Shown: positions 14,273 to 23,136, counted from the stretch's first letter. The stretch is 32,572 nucleotides of DNA from JBFGCA01 sp041567315 (GCA_041567315.1 JBFGCA010000047.1:1-32572); one strand, 5' to 3'. Notes: a model not told the origin generated them from the sequence alone. Program-made: numbers and translations.

Positions 14273-15562
14273 ATGAGCGAGACCGACCCTCAGGAAGCCC
14301 CCTCCCGGCAGAGCGAGCCGCAGCCTGCCCCCGACCCGCCCGACCGCGCGGCGCCGCCGGAGGCCTCGGCGGTCTCCGCCGAGGCGACGGCGGAGCCGAC
14401 CTTGGCGGAAGCCTCCGCGGCAGGCCGGGAACCGGCCGCTGAGCCGACGCCCGAGACTGCGTCCGAGATGGCGTCCGAAACGGCGCCCGAGACGGGGCCC
14501 GAGACGCCCCCGGAGCCCGCCGCGACCGATCGGAAGAAGACCCCGGCCCCGGGCGCGGAGGCGACGGACGGCATCGAGGCGGCCACCGAGACCCGGGAGA
14601 CCGCCGCCGCAGAGACAGCTGGCGGCGGAGCGGAACGCGGCGCTGCAGAACCGGCCGCCAAGACCGCGGCGCCCGAGCTGCCCCAGATCCGCGACCTGCG
14701 GCGCGCCCAGGAGGAGAACGCACCCGTCCAGGGCAAGGTCATCGGCTGGAACAACGGCGGCTTCCACGTCGTGGTCGAGGGCGTGACCGCCTTCTGTCCG
14801 CGCTCCGAGATCGAGACCGGACGGCCGCGGGCGCCGGGCGACTACCTCGACCGCGAGCTCGAGTTCCGCATCCTCCGGATCGAGAAGGAGGGCCGCCGGG
14901 TGGTGCTGTCCCGCGCCGCCGCCCTCAAGGCCGAGCGGGCGCAGCGGCGCGCCGAGCTGCGCGAGCGCATCGCCCCCGGGACGGTGCTCGAGGGCTCGGT
15001 GGCCAACCTCACCGACTTCGGCGCCTTCGTCGACCTCGGCGGGGTGCAGGGCCTGGTCCACGTCTCCGAGATCAGCCGCCAGCGGGTGGAGCGGCCACAG
15101 GACGCCCTCAAGCCGGGCCAGAAGGTCCAGGTCAAGGTCCTCAAGGTCGAGAAGGGCGGCAAACGGATCTCGCTGTCGATGAAGGCGCTCGAGCCGGACC
15201 CCTGGCAGGGGGTGGCGAAACGGTTCGCGCCCGGCTCGATCGTCCGCGGCAGGGTCGAGAAGGCGAGCCGGGTGGGCGCCTTCATCGAGCTCGAGCCGGG
15301 GCTCACCGGTCTGCTGCCGGCCTCGCTGATGTCCCTCCCGCAGGACTCCTCGCCCGAGCGCGCTTACCGTCCCGGGCGCGAGATCTCGGTCCAGGTGATG
15401 TCGGTCGACCCCCGCCGGCGGCGCATCTCGCTGGCCCCCGAGGGCTCGACCGTCGAGGGCAGCCGGCTCGACTACAAGGCCTACCAGAGCACCCAGGGCG
15501 ACGGCGGCAAGCAGGGCTTCAACGCGCTGGCCGACGCCTTCCGCAAGCTCGGCAAGGGCTAG
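14273..15562 (+). CDS. S1-domain RNA-binding protein with acidic disordered N-terminus
   Basis: 429 residues. Residues 1-145 are low complexity (Glu, Ala, Pro, Thr) and certainly disordered. Three S1 (OB-fold) domains follow at about 149-218, 238-312 and 325-398. The middle one is the most canonical (TDFGAFVDLGGVQGLVHVSEIS; KVLKVEKGGKRISLSMKA). Ribosomal protein S1 normally has four to six S1 domains and no such leader, so I do not call it rpsA. A role in RNA binding, translation or RNA decay is likely. The leader from the putative -10 is about 95 nt and lacks an obvious SD. It converges on era, with 16 bp between stops. Confidence 0.8.
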   Translation: MSETDPQEAPSRQSEPQPAPDPPDRAAPPEASAVSAEATAEPTLAEASAAGREPAAEPTPETASEMASETAPETGPETPPEPAATDRKKTPAPGAEATDGIEAATETRETAAAETAGGGAERGAAEPAAKTAAPELPQIRDLRRAQEENAPVQGKVIGWNNGGFHVVVEGVTAFCPRSEIETGRPRAPGDYLDRELEFRILRIEKEGRRVVLSRAAALKAERAQRRAELRERIAPGTVLEGSVANLTDFGAFVDLGGVQGLVHVSEISRQRVERPQDALKPGQKVQVKVLKVEKGGKRISLSMKALEPDPWQGVAKRFAPGSIVRGRVEKASRVGAFIELEPGLTGLLPASLMSLPQDSSPERAYRPGREISVQVMSVDPRRRRISLAPEGSTVEGSRLDYKAYQSTQGDGGKQGFNALADAFRKLGKG

Positions 15563-15578
15563 CCTGCACTTCTGACCG

Positions 15579-16580
15579 CTAGTCCGGCTCGGCCAGCGAG
15601 GCCGCCACCAGCTCGCTCTCCATCTCGGCCAGCAGGCGGCGGTTCTCCCGCCATCCGGGCTCGTGGCGGACGTTGAGCTCCAGCCGCACCGGCCGGCCCA
15701 GCAGCTCTTCGAGGTCGCGCCGGGCGGCGGTGCCGATGCGCTTGATCATCGCCCCGCCCTTGCCGACCAGGATGCCCTTCTGGCCCGGCCGCTCGACCAG
15801 GATGGAGGCCCAGATCCGGACGGCGCCGGGCCGCTCGCCGCTACCCTCTTCTGCCCCCGGTGCCGGCTCGCGCTCCTGCCAGCCCTCGACCAGCACCGCG
15901 GTGGTGAAGGGCAGCTCCTCACGGGTGTACATCAGCACCTTCTCGCGGACCAGCTCGGCGGCCAGGAAGCGGTCCGGGTGGAGGGTCAGCAGCTCGCCGT
16001 CGTAGAGCGGCTGGCCGGGCGGCAGCCGCCGCCAGAGCAGCTCGAGCAGCAGCTCGGTGCCGTCGCCGTCGAGCGCGCTGATCGGCACGATCTCGTCGAA
16101 ACAGCCGCTGTCGCCATAGAGCGCCATGCGCGGCAGCAGCTTGGGCTTGTGGACTGAATCCACCTTGTTGAGGACGGCGATCCGCGGGCCCCGGACGCGC
16201 TGCATCAGCTCCAGGAGGTAGCGGTCGCCGGCCCCCGACGGCACGCTGGCGTCGACCAGCAGGCAGACTACGTCGGCCTCCTCGAGAGCCTTGAGCGAGG
16301 CGCGGAGCATCTGCCGGTTGAGACGGTGGAGCGGGCGGTGGATCCCCGGCGTGTCCCAGAAGACCATCTGCCCGCGCTTCTCGGTGAGGATGCCGACCAG
16401 CCGGTGCCGCGTGGTCTGGGGCTTGTCGGAGACGATCGCCAGCTTCTCGCCGAGCAGGCGGTTCATCAGGGTGGACTTGCCGGCGTTGGGCCGGCCCACC
16501 AGGGCCACCACCCCCGACCTGGGCTCCCCGCCGGCGGTGAGTGGACCGCTAGCCGGCGCCGTCGACGGTTTCCTCTTCAT
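15579..16580 (-). CDS. era: GTPase Era
   Basis: 333 residues. Era is an essential GTPase that binds the 3' end of 16S rRNA and assists 30S maturation. GTPase motifs: G1 GRPNAGKS (29-36), switch residues QTTRHR (55-60), G3 DTPG (76-79), G4 NKVD (138-141), G5 ISAL. The C-terminal KH domain contains GILVGKGGAMIKRIG and RLELNVR. It has a 22-residue N-terminal extension and an Ala/Gly/Glu insertion (EPAPGAEEGSGERPGAVR) before the KH domain compared with E. coli Era. The ATG lies inside the end of the CNNM gene (32-bp overlap), continuing the phoH-ybeY-CNNM-era operon. Confidence 0.95.
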   Translation of the reverse strand: MKRKPSTAPASGPLTAGGEPRSGVVALVGRPNAGKSTLMNRLLGEKLAIVSDKPQTTRHRLVGILTEKRGQMVFWDTPGIHRPLHRLNRQMLRASLKALEEADVVCLLVDASVPSGAGDRYLLELMQRVRGPRIAVLNKVDSVHKPKLLPRMALYGDSGCFDEIVPISALDGDGTELLLELLWRRLPPGQPLYDGELLTLHPDRFLAAELVREKVLMYTREELPFTTAVLVEGWQEREPAPGAEEGSGERPGAVRIWASILVERPGQKGILVGKGGAMIKRIGTAARRDLEELLGRPVRLELNVRHEPGWRENRRLLAEMESELVAASLAEPD

Positions 16581-17823
16581 GCGCCGCCCGCCGCACCCGC
16601 AGCGACTGGATCCGCCGCTGATCGACCTTCTCGACCTTGAACTCCAGGCCGTTGGCCGCCAGCAGCTCGCCCGGCTGCGGGACGTAGCCCAGATGGCCGA
16701 AGATCAGTCCCCCCACCGTCTCGTAGGGCTGCTCCTCGATCTGCACGCCGAACAGCTCCTCGAGCACCTCGAGCGAGGCCCGGCCGTCGATCCGCCAGCA
16801 ACCTTCCTCGAGCTGCTCGTTGACCGGCGCCGCGTCGTCGTACTCGTCCTCGATCTCGCCGACGATCTCCTCGAGCAGGTCCTCGACCGTCACCAGGCCC
16901 GAGGTGCCGCCGTACTCGTCGACCACGATGGCCAGCTGCTGGCGCTGGGCCTGGAACTCGCGCAGCAGCTCGTCGAGCGGCTTGGTCTCGGGCACGAAGT
17001 ACGGCTCGTTGGCGAGCTCGGAGGCAGCCTTGGCCTCACCCGAGCGCAGCGCCCGCAACAGGTCCCGGATGTGCAGGATGCCGACGATGTGGTCGACGGT
17101 GTCGCGATAGAGCGGGATCCGCGAGTGATTGGAGGAGAGGAACAGCTCGGCCAGCTCCTCGAGCCCGCTGTCGGCCGGCGCGCAGACCATGTCGATCCGC
17201 GGGGTGACCACTCGCCGCACCACGGCGTCGCCGAAGTCGATCACCCGCTGGATGAGGTCCTCCTCGCCGGGGTCGAGGATCCCCTCCTGGGCGCCGACGC
17301 TGATGAAGGCCTCGATCTCCTGGTCGGTGACGTCGTCGTCCTCCTCGTCGCGGCGCTCGACGACGGCGGCCGGGAACAGCGGCGCCAGCCCCAGGACCAG
17401 CGGCCCCAGGACCAGCCGCGCCGCCCGCAACGGCGCCGTGAAGCGGCGCAGCGCCGCCTCCGGCGCGCGGCCGACCAGCGAGCGGCCGACGAGCTCGGTC
17501 AGACCCATGAGCAGCGCCACCGCCCCCACCGACCACCAGGCGCCGAGGCCCACCCGGTCGAGCATGCCGGCGACCAGGAACAACAGGGCCAGCGGCAGCA
17601 GCTTGGCCAGCCAGCTGATCAGGAAGCGGAAGACCTCGAAGCGGACCTGCGCGTCGTAGAGCGCCCGCAGGGCCCCGCCGGCCTCCTCGGCCCAGTGACG
17701 AAGACGGATCGGGCCGCTGCGCTCGAGCAGCGCCGAGGCCACGCCGGTCAGCGCGGTGAGCGCGGTGAGCAGGACGACCCCACCCCAGCCGGCGACCAGC
17801 GATGCCAGACGGTCAAGCGTCAT
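16549..17823 (-). CDS. CNNM/CorC-type membrane transporter with CBS pair
   Basis: 424 residues. N-terminal hydrophobic segments (about 12-30, 68-87, 95-113, 135-150) form a CNNM-like membrane part. A helical linker (DVTDQEIEAFISVGAQEGIL) leads to a tandem CBS pair (about 205-330: VTPRIDMVCAP; VDEYGGTSGLVTVEDLLEEIVGEI). The C-terminal CorC_HlyC domain spans about 340-412. Related proteins take part in Mg2+/Co2+ efflux; the older 'hemolysin' label is misleading. The membrane part looks shorter and more divergent than a typical DUF21 domain. It overlaps ybeY by 11 bp and era by 32 bp, and the phoH-ybeY-CNNM-era order is conserved in many bacteria. Confidence 0.88.
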   Translation of the reverse strand: MTLDRLASLVAGWGGVVLLTALTALTGVASALLERSGPIRLRHWAEEAGGALRALYDAQVRFEVFRFLISWLAKLLPLALLFLVAGMLDRVGLGAWWSVGAVALLMGLTELVGRSLVGRAPEAALRRFTAPLRAARLVLGPLVLGLAPLFPAAVVERRDEEDDDVTDQEIEAFISVGAQEGILDPGEEDLIQRVIDFGDAVVRRVVTPRIDMVCAPADSGLEELAELFLSSNHSRIPLYRDTVDHIVGILHIRDLLRALRSGEAKAASELANEPYFVPETKPLDELLREFQAQRQQLAIVVDEYGGTSGLVTVEDLLEEIVGEIEDEYDDAAPVNEQLEEGCWRIDGRASLEVLEELFGVQIEEQPYETVGGLIFGHLGYVPQPGELLAANGLEFKVEKVDQRRIQSLRVRRAAHEEETVDGAG

Positions 17824-18340
17824 CGCCGTCCCCGTCGTCGTCCTCCGCGTCCTCGCCGATCCAGCGGCGCCGCAGACTCCGCTCGAGGCGGTCCATCTCG
17901 CCGCCGTCGGTCTCGTGATCGTGTCCCAGACAATGGAGCACTCCGTGGAGGAGCAGGATGCGCAGCTCGCGCTCCAGGTCGTGGCCGTGCCGCACTGCCT
18001 GCCGGCGGGCCGCCGGGACCGAGATCAGGATGTCCCCCAGGTGCCGCCCCTCGGGCGTCGCCTGGCCGGGAAAGCTGAGCACGTCGGTCACCCGGTCGCG
18101 CCGCCGCCAGCGGAGGTTGGCGGCCCGCAGGTCGCGGTCGCCGGCCAGCCGCACCCCCAGGCTGGCCGGCACCGGCGCCAGCTCGCCGGCCAGCCGCTCC
18201 AGCCACGGGCGCAGCCGGCGCACGCCGACTCCGGCGTGCCGGCCGGCGTTGTCGACGACCACCTCGCAGCGGGCGGCCGCCGGCGCTGGCCCTCCGGACC
18301 TCGCGGATTCGGGAGGGTCGCTAGCCGCCGCGTCCTCCAC
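17813..18340 (-). CDS. ybeY: Endoribonuclease YbeY
   Basis: 175 residues. YbeY is a zinc-dependent single-strand endoribonuclease for 16S rRNA 3'-end maturation and ribosome quality control. The zinc site is H132-GVLH136-CLGHDH142, matching HGxLHLxGYDH, and the family block DVLSFPGQ and LGDILIS is at 87-107. The start is GTG 18340, inside the 3' end of phoH (20-bp overlap); the N-terminal 20 residues are poorly conserved, so a slightly later start is possible. The C-terminus is an acidic tail of repeated Asp. Confidence 0.93.
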   Translation of the reverse strand: MEDAAASDPPESARSGGPAPAAARCEVVVDNAGRHAGVGVRRLRPWLERLAGELAPVPASLGVRLAGDRDLRAANLRWRRRDRVTDVLSFPGQATPEGRHLGDILISVPAARRQAVRHGHDLERELRILLLHGVLHCLGHDHETDGGEMDRLERSLRRRWIGEDAEDDDGDGDDA

Positions 18341-19325
18341 CGCTCTCTCCGTTCTTCTGCGCCTGCGCCTTGCGCTGCTCGTGCTGCTCGTAGGCGCGGA
18401 CGATCTGTTGTACCAGCCGGTGCCTGACGACGTCCCGCTCGCCGAAGGCGATGAACTTGATCCCGTCGACGGAGGCCAGGATCTGCTGCGCTTCGACCAG
18501 CCCGGAGGTCCGTCCGCTGGGGAGATCGATCTGGGTGATGTCGCCGTTGATCACCGCCTTGGAGTGGAAGCCGATGCGGGTGAGGAACATCTTCATCTGC
18601 TCGGAGGTGGTGTTCTGCGCCTCGTCGAGGATGATGAAGCTCTCGTTGAGGGTACGGCCGCGCATGAAGGCGATCGGCGCCACCTCGATGGTGCCCCGCT
18701 CCAGCATCCGCGCCACCCGCTCGAAGCCGATCAGGTCGTACAGGGCGTCGTAGAGCGGCCGCAGATAGGGGTTGACCTTCTCGGCCAGGTCGCCCGGCAG
18801 GAAGCCCAGCTTCTCCCCGGCCTCTACCGCCGGCCGCGCCAGGATGATGCGCCGCACCTGACCCTCGCGCAGCGCCGCCGCCGCCATCGCCACCGCCAGG
18901 AAGGTCTTGCCGGTGCCCGCCGGGCCGATCGAGATCACCAGGTCGTACTCCGACATCGCCTGCAGGTAGAGCCGCTGCTTGAGGCTGCGCGGCGAGACCA
19001 GCCCGCGCACCGCCTCCATCATCCCGTCGCCGGTGAAGAACTCGAGCAGCGAGGCCTGGGGCGACTCCTGCAGCACCCGGATGGCGGTGTCGACGTCGGC
19101 CGGCCGCAGCGGGTAGCCCTGCTCGAGCAGCCGCGAAAGCTGACTCAGCAGGCGCTCGGCGACCCCGGCCTTCTCGGGGTCGCCGCCGATCTGCAGCCGG
19201 TTGCCGCGTGCCTGCAGGGTGACGTCGAAGGCGCGCTCGATGCGCTTGAGGTTCTCGTCGCGGGTGCCGAACAGGGCCTCGATGCCGCTGTCGGCGAGGG
19301 TGACCTGGGTGGACTCGGTGGTCAT
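18321..19325 (-). CDS. phoH: PhoH-family ATPase
   Basis: 334 residues. Walker A GPAGTGKT (134-141) and Walker B with ILDEAQN (232-238) lie in the PhoH core, which starts near residue 105. The N-terminal 90 residues form the KH-like region usual for this subgroup (VTLQARGNRLQIGG). The C-terminal tail is Lys/Gln/Gly-rich. PhoH ATPases are thought to act in RNA metabolism, and here the protein heads a ribosome-maturation operon with YbeY and Era. The upstream 196 bp include a hairpin at 19450-19466 and an arm of the dispersed element next to hbd; no clear SD precedes the ATG. Confidence 0.93.
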   Translation of the reverse strand: MTTESTQVTLADSGIEALFGTRDENLKRIERAFDVTLQARGNRLQIGGDPEKAGVAERLLSQLSRLLEQGYPLRPADVDTAIRVLQESPQASLLEFFTGDGMMEAVRGLVSPRSLKQRLYLQAMSEYDLVISIGPAGTGKTFLAVAMAAAALREGQVRRIILARPAVEAGEKLGFLPGDLAEKVNPYLRPLYDALYDLIGFERVARMLERGTIEVAPIAFMRGRTLNESFIILDEAQNTTSEQMKMFLTRIGFHSKAVINGDITQIDLPSGRTSGLVEAQQILASVDGIKFIAFGERDVVRHRLVQQIVRAYEQHEQRKAQAQKNGESGGGRGG

Positions 19326-19449
19326 CAGGTGCGGTCCCCGACCGGGGCCGGCCGGGAGCGGCCGGTTCCGGTGCCGTGACGTGGGGCGAGCGCCCGTTCT
19401 TCAGGGTGGTGGGGTGGTGAGGGGTCGGACAGGAGCTCCTCCGGCGGGC

Positions 19450-19466
19450 CGTGCCCGGCGGGCACG
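19450..19466 (-). other. Hairpin in the phoH leader
   Basis: A perfect 7-bp stem CGTGCCC/GGGCACG with a 3-nt loop, between the end of hbd and the phoH start. There is no T-tract on either side, so it is not a typical intrinsic terminator. It may be a leader structure, or help end the upstream hbd transcript. Confidence 0.35.
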
Positions 19467-19492
19467 GGCCGCGCTATGCAGCAGTTTATCAG

Positions 19493-19524
19493 CAGACGGG
19501 CGGCGGCACGTCCACCACGGGTCA
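19493..19524 (-). repeat. Solo arm of the dispersed element (copy E)
   Basis: On the minus strand, directly from the hbd stop codon, the sequence reads TGACCCGTGGTGGACGTG followed by CCGCCGCCCGTCTG. It tracks the left arm of elements B/C (AGCAGCCCGTGGTGGAAGTC then CCGCCCGCCCGTCTG) with few differences, then stops matching. Only one arm is present. At 32 bp it is less certain than copies A-C. Confidence 0.5.
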
Positions 19525-20385
19525 CGAGGAGCCCGGAGAATAGTCGTAGAACCCGCGGCCGCTCTTGCGGCCCAGCCGTCCGGCCTTGACCATCTGCTTG
19601 AGCAGCGGCGGCGGTGCGAAGCGCTTCTCCCGGTACTCCTGGAACATGATCTCGGCGATGTAGTAGGTGGTGTCGAGACCCACGAAATCGAGCAGGGTGA
19701 GCGGACCCATCGGGTGCCCGCAACCGAGCTTCATCCCCTGGTCGACGTCCTCGACCGAGCCGACCCCCTCCTCGACCGCCCGGATGGCGTCCAGCAGATA
19801 GGGCACCAGCAGCCGGTTGACGATGAACCCCGAGGTGTCGCGGCAGGTGATCGGCTCCTTGCCCAGCGAGCGCACGAATTCACCCGCCGTGGCGAGCGCC
19901 TCCTCCGAGGTCATCAGGGTTCGCACCACCTCGACCAGGCGCATCACCGGCACCGGGTTGAAGAAATGCAGCCCCAGGAACCGGTCGCCACGTCCGGTCG
20001 CCGCCCCCAGCTCGGTGATGGTCAGCGACGAGGTGTTGCTGGCGAAAAGGGCCGCGCCCTGGACCGTCTTGTCGAGGGCCGCGAAAAGCTCGAGCTTCTC
20101 CTTCAGGTTCTCGACCACGGCCTCGATGACGAGGTCGCAGTCGGCCAGCGCCTCGAGACCGGTGGTGCCGCTCAGCCGCGCCAGGGTCGCCTCCCGGGTC
20201 TCGTCGTCCAGCTTGCCTTTCTTGACCGCGCGATCGAGCGAGCCGTTGAGCCGCTCGAGGCCGCCGTCGAGCAGCTCCTGGCTAACCTCCCGGACCACGG
20301 TCTCATAGCCGGCGCGGGCCGACACCTCGGCGATCCCCGCACCCATCAGCCCACAGCCCACCACGCCCACCTTGCGGATCTTCAT
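19522..20385 (-). CDS. hbd: 3-hydroxyacyl-CoA dehydrogenase (3-hydroxybutyryl-CoA dehydrogenase type)
   Basis: 287 residues, the single-domain-pair length of Hbd/PaaH enzymes. The Rossmann loop is GCGLMG (10-15). The catalytic region is LHFFNPVPVMRLVEVV, with the His of the His-Glu pair in LGLHFFNP. The C-terminal domain has TSGFIVNRLLVPYLLDAI and HPMGPLTLLDFVGLD. It oxidises (S)-3-hydroxyacyl-CoA with NAD(P)+ in beta-oxidation or butanoate metabolism. It starts within the end of tsaE (ATGA overlap, 20382-20385) and is last in a four-gene operon. Its TGA stop merges directly into the solo repeat arm. Confidence 0.92.
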   Translation of the reverse strand: MKIRKVGVVGCGLMGAGIAEVSARAGYETVVREVSQELLDGGLERLNGSLDRAVKKGKLDDETREATLARLSGTTGLEALADCDLVIEAVVENLKEKLELFAALDKTVQGAALFASNTSSLTITELGAATGRGDRFLGLHFFNPVPVMRLVEVVRTLMTSEEALATAGEFVRSLGKEPITCRDTSGFIVNRLLVPYLLDAIRAVEEGVGSVEDVDQGMKLGCGHPMGPLTLLDFVGLDTTYYIAEIMFQEYREKRFAPPPLLKQMVKAGRLGRKSGRGFYDYSPGSS

Positions 20386-20912
20386 CTGCTCATCTCCTCC
20401 TCGAGGTCGAATTCTGGTGTCTCCGGCGGCGGCTGGGCCGCGCCGCCTTCGGCGGCGGCCCGTAGCGCCCGGATCCGCCGCCGGCCCGAGCCGCCGCGCT
20501 CGATCTCCACCCGCACGGCTCCGGGAACGGCGAAGGGCAGCCGCTCGGCCCACTCCACCGCCTTGACTCCGGGTCCCGCCAGCGCCTCCTCGAGACCGAG
20601 CAGCCCGGCCTCCTCCGGCGTCAGCCGGTAGAGATCGACGTGGATCAGCCGCGGCTCGGAGGTCTCCCCGGCCGCAACCCCGGGACCGGCGACGGAGTGT
20701 TCGCGGAGCAGCGTGAAGCTCGGCGAGCAGACCTCCGCGGGGTCGACGCCCAGCGCCGCCGCCAGACCCCGGACCAGCACCGTCTTGCCGGTCCCCAGCT
20801 CGCCGAACAAGAGCACCACGCCGTCGGGCGCCAGCGCGGGCGCCAGTCGGGCGCCGATCGCGCGCGTCTCCTCCTCGCTGGCGCTGAGCCAGCTCGCCGG
20901 CAGCTCGATCAT
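20382..20912 (-). CDS. tsaE: tRNA threonylcarbamoyladenosine biosynthesis ATPase TsaE
   Basis: 176 residues. TsaE is the P-loop ATPase that supports t6A37 formation on ANN-decoding tRNAs with TsaB, TsaC and TsaD. Walker A is GELGTGKT (37-44), followed by the family motif SPSFTLLRE (63-71) and HVDLYRL. The segment AVEWAERLP is typical. The N-terminus (MIELPASWLSASEEETRAIG) has the usual 'S-xx-ET' start. The C-terminus has about 25 extra Pro/Glu-rich residues. It is joined to nnrDE and to hbd by ATGA overlaps. Confidence 0.93.
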   Translation of the reverse strand: MIELPASWLSASEEETRAIGARLAPALAPDGVVLLFGELGTGKTVLVRGLAAALGVDPAEVCSPSFTLLREHSVAGPGVAAGETSEPRLIHVDLYRLTPEEAGLLGLEEALAGPGVKAVEWAERLPFAVPGAVRVEIERGGSGRRRIRALRAAAEGGAAQPPPETPEFDLEEEMSR

Positions 20913-22459
20913 TCCCCGTCCTGGAGGGCCGCGAAGGCCTCGGGCAGCGCCTCCAGGAGATCGCCGGCCGCGAGCGGCGCCTCGCCCAGGCGGGCCGCCG
21001 CCCGGTCCCCTGCCAGGCCGTGAAGATAGACCGCCAACCCGGCCGCCGGCAGCGGCTCGTAGCCCTGGGCGATCAGTCCGGCGAGCAGCCCGGTCAGCAC
21101 GTCGCCGCAGCCGCCGCTGGCCATCCCCGGGTTGCCGGTCGGGTTGACAAGCACCGGGCCGCCGGGCGCCGCCACCAGCGTCTGGTGGCCCTTGAGCACA
21201 GTGATGGCGGCGGTCTCGCGCGCCGCCCGGCGGGCCGCCGCCACCCGGTCGGCCTGGATCTCGGCGCTGGTCGTCCCCAGCAGGCGGCCCAGCTCGCCCG
21301 GGTGGGGCGTCAGCACCGTGGGCTCGCGCCGGCCCTGCAGCTCGGCCGCCCGGCCGGCAAAGGCGTTGACCCCGTCGGCGTCCAGCACCAGCGGCAGCCG
21401 CAGCCCGAGGACCGCGGCGCGGATGGCCGCCGGGGTGGCGCCCTCGAGCCCCAGCCCCGGTCCCAGGGCGACCGCCGTCTTGCCGGCGGCCAGCCCCTGC
21501 AGCTCGTCGACCGCCGACGGCGCCAGCCCGCCCTCCGCCGCCTCGCTGAGCGCAAAGGTCATCGACTCGACCGAGCCGAGGTCCACGGTGGCGGCGATCG
21601 AGCGCGGCGCCGCCACGGTGACCAGCCCGGCGCCGCCCCGGACGGCGGCGCGAGCCGCCAGGATGGCGGCGCCGGCCTTGCCCGGCCCGCCGGCGACGAT
21701 CACCAGGTGGCCGTAGTCGCCCTTGTGGCTGGCGGCGGGCCGCGGCATCAGCCGTGCCGCCAGCTCCTCGGCGGTGAGCAGGTGGAGGTCGCCCTCGGCC
21801 CGCTCGACCAGCTCCGGCGGGATGCCCAGATCGGCCACCACCACGTCGCCCACCGCCGCCGCCGCCGGCGCGAAGATGTGCGCCACCTTGGGCGCCCCGA
21901 AGGTGACGGTGAGATCGGCCTCGAGGTGGGCGCCGGGGATCTCCCAGCGGCTGCCGTAGAGCCCGCTCGGCAGGTCGACCGCCACCCGCGGCAGCGGCAC
22001 CTGGTTGAGGGCCTCGACCAGCTCCTCGTACTGTCCCTCGAGCGGCCGGCTCAGACCGACCCCGAACAGGGCGTCCACCAGCAGCTCCAGCCCACGGGCC
22101 CGCTCGACGGCCCCGCGCACGCTGTCCTCGGCGCTCATCTCGCGGATCGCCAGCCCCTGGTTGCGGCAGATCCCGAGCTGGATGGCGGCGTCGCCGCGCA
22201 GCGGCCGGCCGCCGGCGAACAGCCACAGCTCTACGTGGTAGCCGCGGATCGCCAGGTGGCGCCCCAGCGCCAGCCCGTCGCCGCCGTTGTTTCCGGGCCC
22301 GCAGAAGACCGCCGCCGAGCGCACCTCCGGGAAGCTCTCGGCGATCGCGTCGGCCAGCCCGATGGCGGCGTTCTCCATCAGCACCAGGGTGGGGATGCCG
22401 AACTCCTCGACCGCGGTGCGGTCGACGGCGCTCATCGACTCGGCGGTGAGGATTCTCAT
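20909..22459 (-). CDS. nnr: Bifunctional NAD(P)H-hydrate epimerase/dehydratase
   Basis: 516 residues, the standard fused length. The N-terminal epimerase domain (about 1-215) has MENAAIGLADAI and GPGNNGGDGLALGRHL (54-69), with VAVDLPSGL later. The C-terminal ADP-dependent dehydratase domain (about 225-516) has the Lys/Asp-rich entry SHKGDYGHLVIVAG, VLTPHPGELGRLL and NPTGNPGMASGGCGDVLTG. The protein repairs hydrated NADH/NADPH (NADHX). The ATG at 22459 overlaps the upstream DUF2064 stop as ATGA. The frame stays open far upstream, but that part is antisense to nothing known and overlaps the DUF2064 gene. The nnr-tsaE adjacency is common in bacteria. Confidence 0.94.
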   Translation of the reverse strand: MRILTAESMSAVDRTAVEEFGIPTLVLMENAAIGLADAIAESFPEVRSAAVFCGPGNNGGDGLALGRHLAIRGYHVELWLFAGGRPLRGDAAIQLGICRNQGLAIREMSAEDSVRGAVERARGLELLVDALFGVGLSRPLEGQYEELVEALNQVPLPRVAVDLPSGLYGSRWEIPGAHLEADLTVTFGAPKVAHIFAPAAAAVGDVVVADLGIPPELVERAEGDLHLLTAEELAARLMPRPAASHKGDYGHLVIVAGGPGKAGAAILAARAAVRGGAGLVTVAAPRSIAATVDLGSVESMTFALSEAAEGGLAPSAVDELQGLAAGKTAVALGPGLGLEGATPAAIRAAVLGLRLPLVLDADGVNAFAGRAAELQGRREPTVLTPHPGELGRLLGTTSAEIQADRVAAARRAARETAAITVLKGHQTLVAAPGGPVLVNPTGNPGMASGGCGDVLTGLLAGLIAQGYEPLPAAGLAVYLHGLAGDRAAARLGEAPLAAGDLLEALPEAFAALQDGE

Positions 22460-23130
22460 GCCGGGGTCCCGGCCAGCCGGCCCCAGCCGGCCAGCAGCCG
22501 GCGGGTCCGCGGACAGCCGCCGGCGCCCGCCGACAGCGCCGCCGCCAGCCGCTCGAGGTCGTCGGGGGTGTCGACGTCGGCGGCCGCCGGCAGCAGCTCG
22601 GCCGCCAGCCCCACGCTCCGGCACCGCTCGAGGGTGGTCTCGAGCACCCGCGGGGTGCTCCACGGGATCTCCTCGAAGAGCGCCGGGACGAGGACCGGCG
22701 CGGCCACCGCGATCAGATAGTAGCCACCGTCCGCCGCCGGCCCCAGCACCACTTCGGCGCCGGCCGCCAGGCGCTCGAAGGCATTTTCGACGACCGCCAG
22801 GGGCAGCTCGGGGTGGTCGCTCCCCACCGCGGCGACGAAGCGGTGGTCGCGGGCGGCGACCGACAGCGCCTCGAAAAGCCGCTCGCCGAGGTCGCCGCCC
22901 CGCTGGCGGAGCGCCGGCTCGTCGGTGGCCGGCGCCCGCTCGCCGGGCTCTAGCGCCCAGGCCACCCGCAGGTCGAAACGGCCCCCCCGCAGCCGCTCCA
23001 GGAGGTCCTCGAGGAAAGCGGCGTGGAGCGCCGCCGCCTGCTCGGCGCTCAGCTCGCCGATCAGCCGCGTCTTGACGCGCCCCGCTCGCGCCGGCTTGGT
23101 GAAGACCACCACGCAGCGGGACGACGGCAT
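22456..23130 (-). CDS. DUF2064 / TIGR04282-type glycosyltransferase-fold protein
   Basis: 224 residues. The nucleotide-binding start VVVFTKPARAGRVKTRL (7-23) is characteristic of the TIGR04282 arsenosugar-biosynthesis-associated glycosyltransferase family. The DxD-like position is VGSDHPELP, then GPAADGGYYLIAV and the C-terminal DVDTPDDLERL. Many members are of unknown substrate, so I do not claim arsenosugar synthesis even though an orphan arsC lies in the window. It is first in the operon with nnr, tsaE and hbd, and its ATG lies six bases behind TAGACT without an SD. Confidence 0.85.
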   Translation of the reverse strand: MPSSRCVVVFTKPARAGRVKTRLIGELSAEQAAALHAAFLEDLLERLRGGRFDLRVAWALEPGERAPATDEPALRQRGGDLGERLFEALSVAARDHRFVAAVGSDHPELPLAVVENAFERLAAGAEVVLGPAADGGYYLIAVAAPVLVPALFEEIPWSTPRVLETTLERCRSVGLAAELLPAAADVDTPDDLERLAAALSAGAGGCPRTRRLLAGWGRLAGTPA

Positions 23131-23136
23131 GACGGA

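Noticed and set aside
16291..18078. 595-codon plus-strand frame over era, CNNM and ybeY
   Set aside because: It is low complexity (Asp/Gln/Leu/Arg) and lies antisense to three clearly identified genes; it arises from strand composition.
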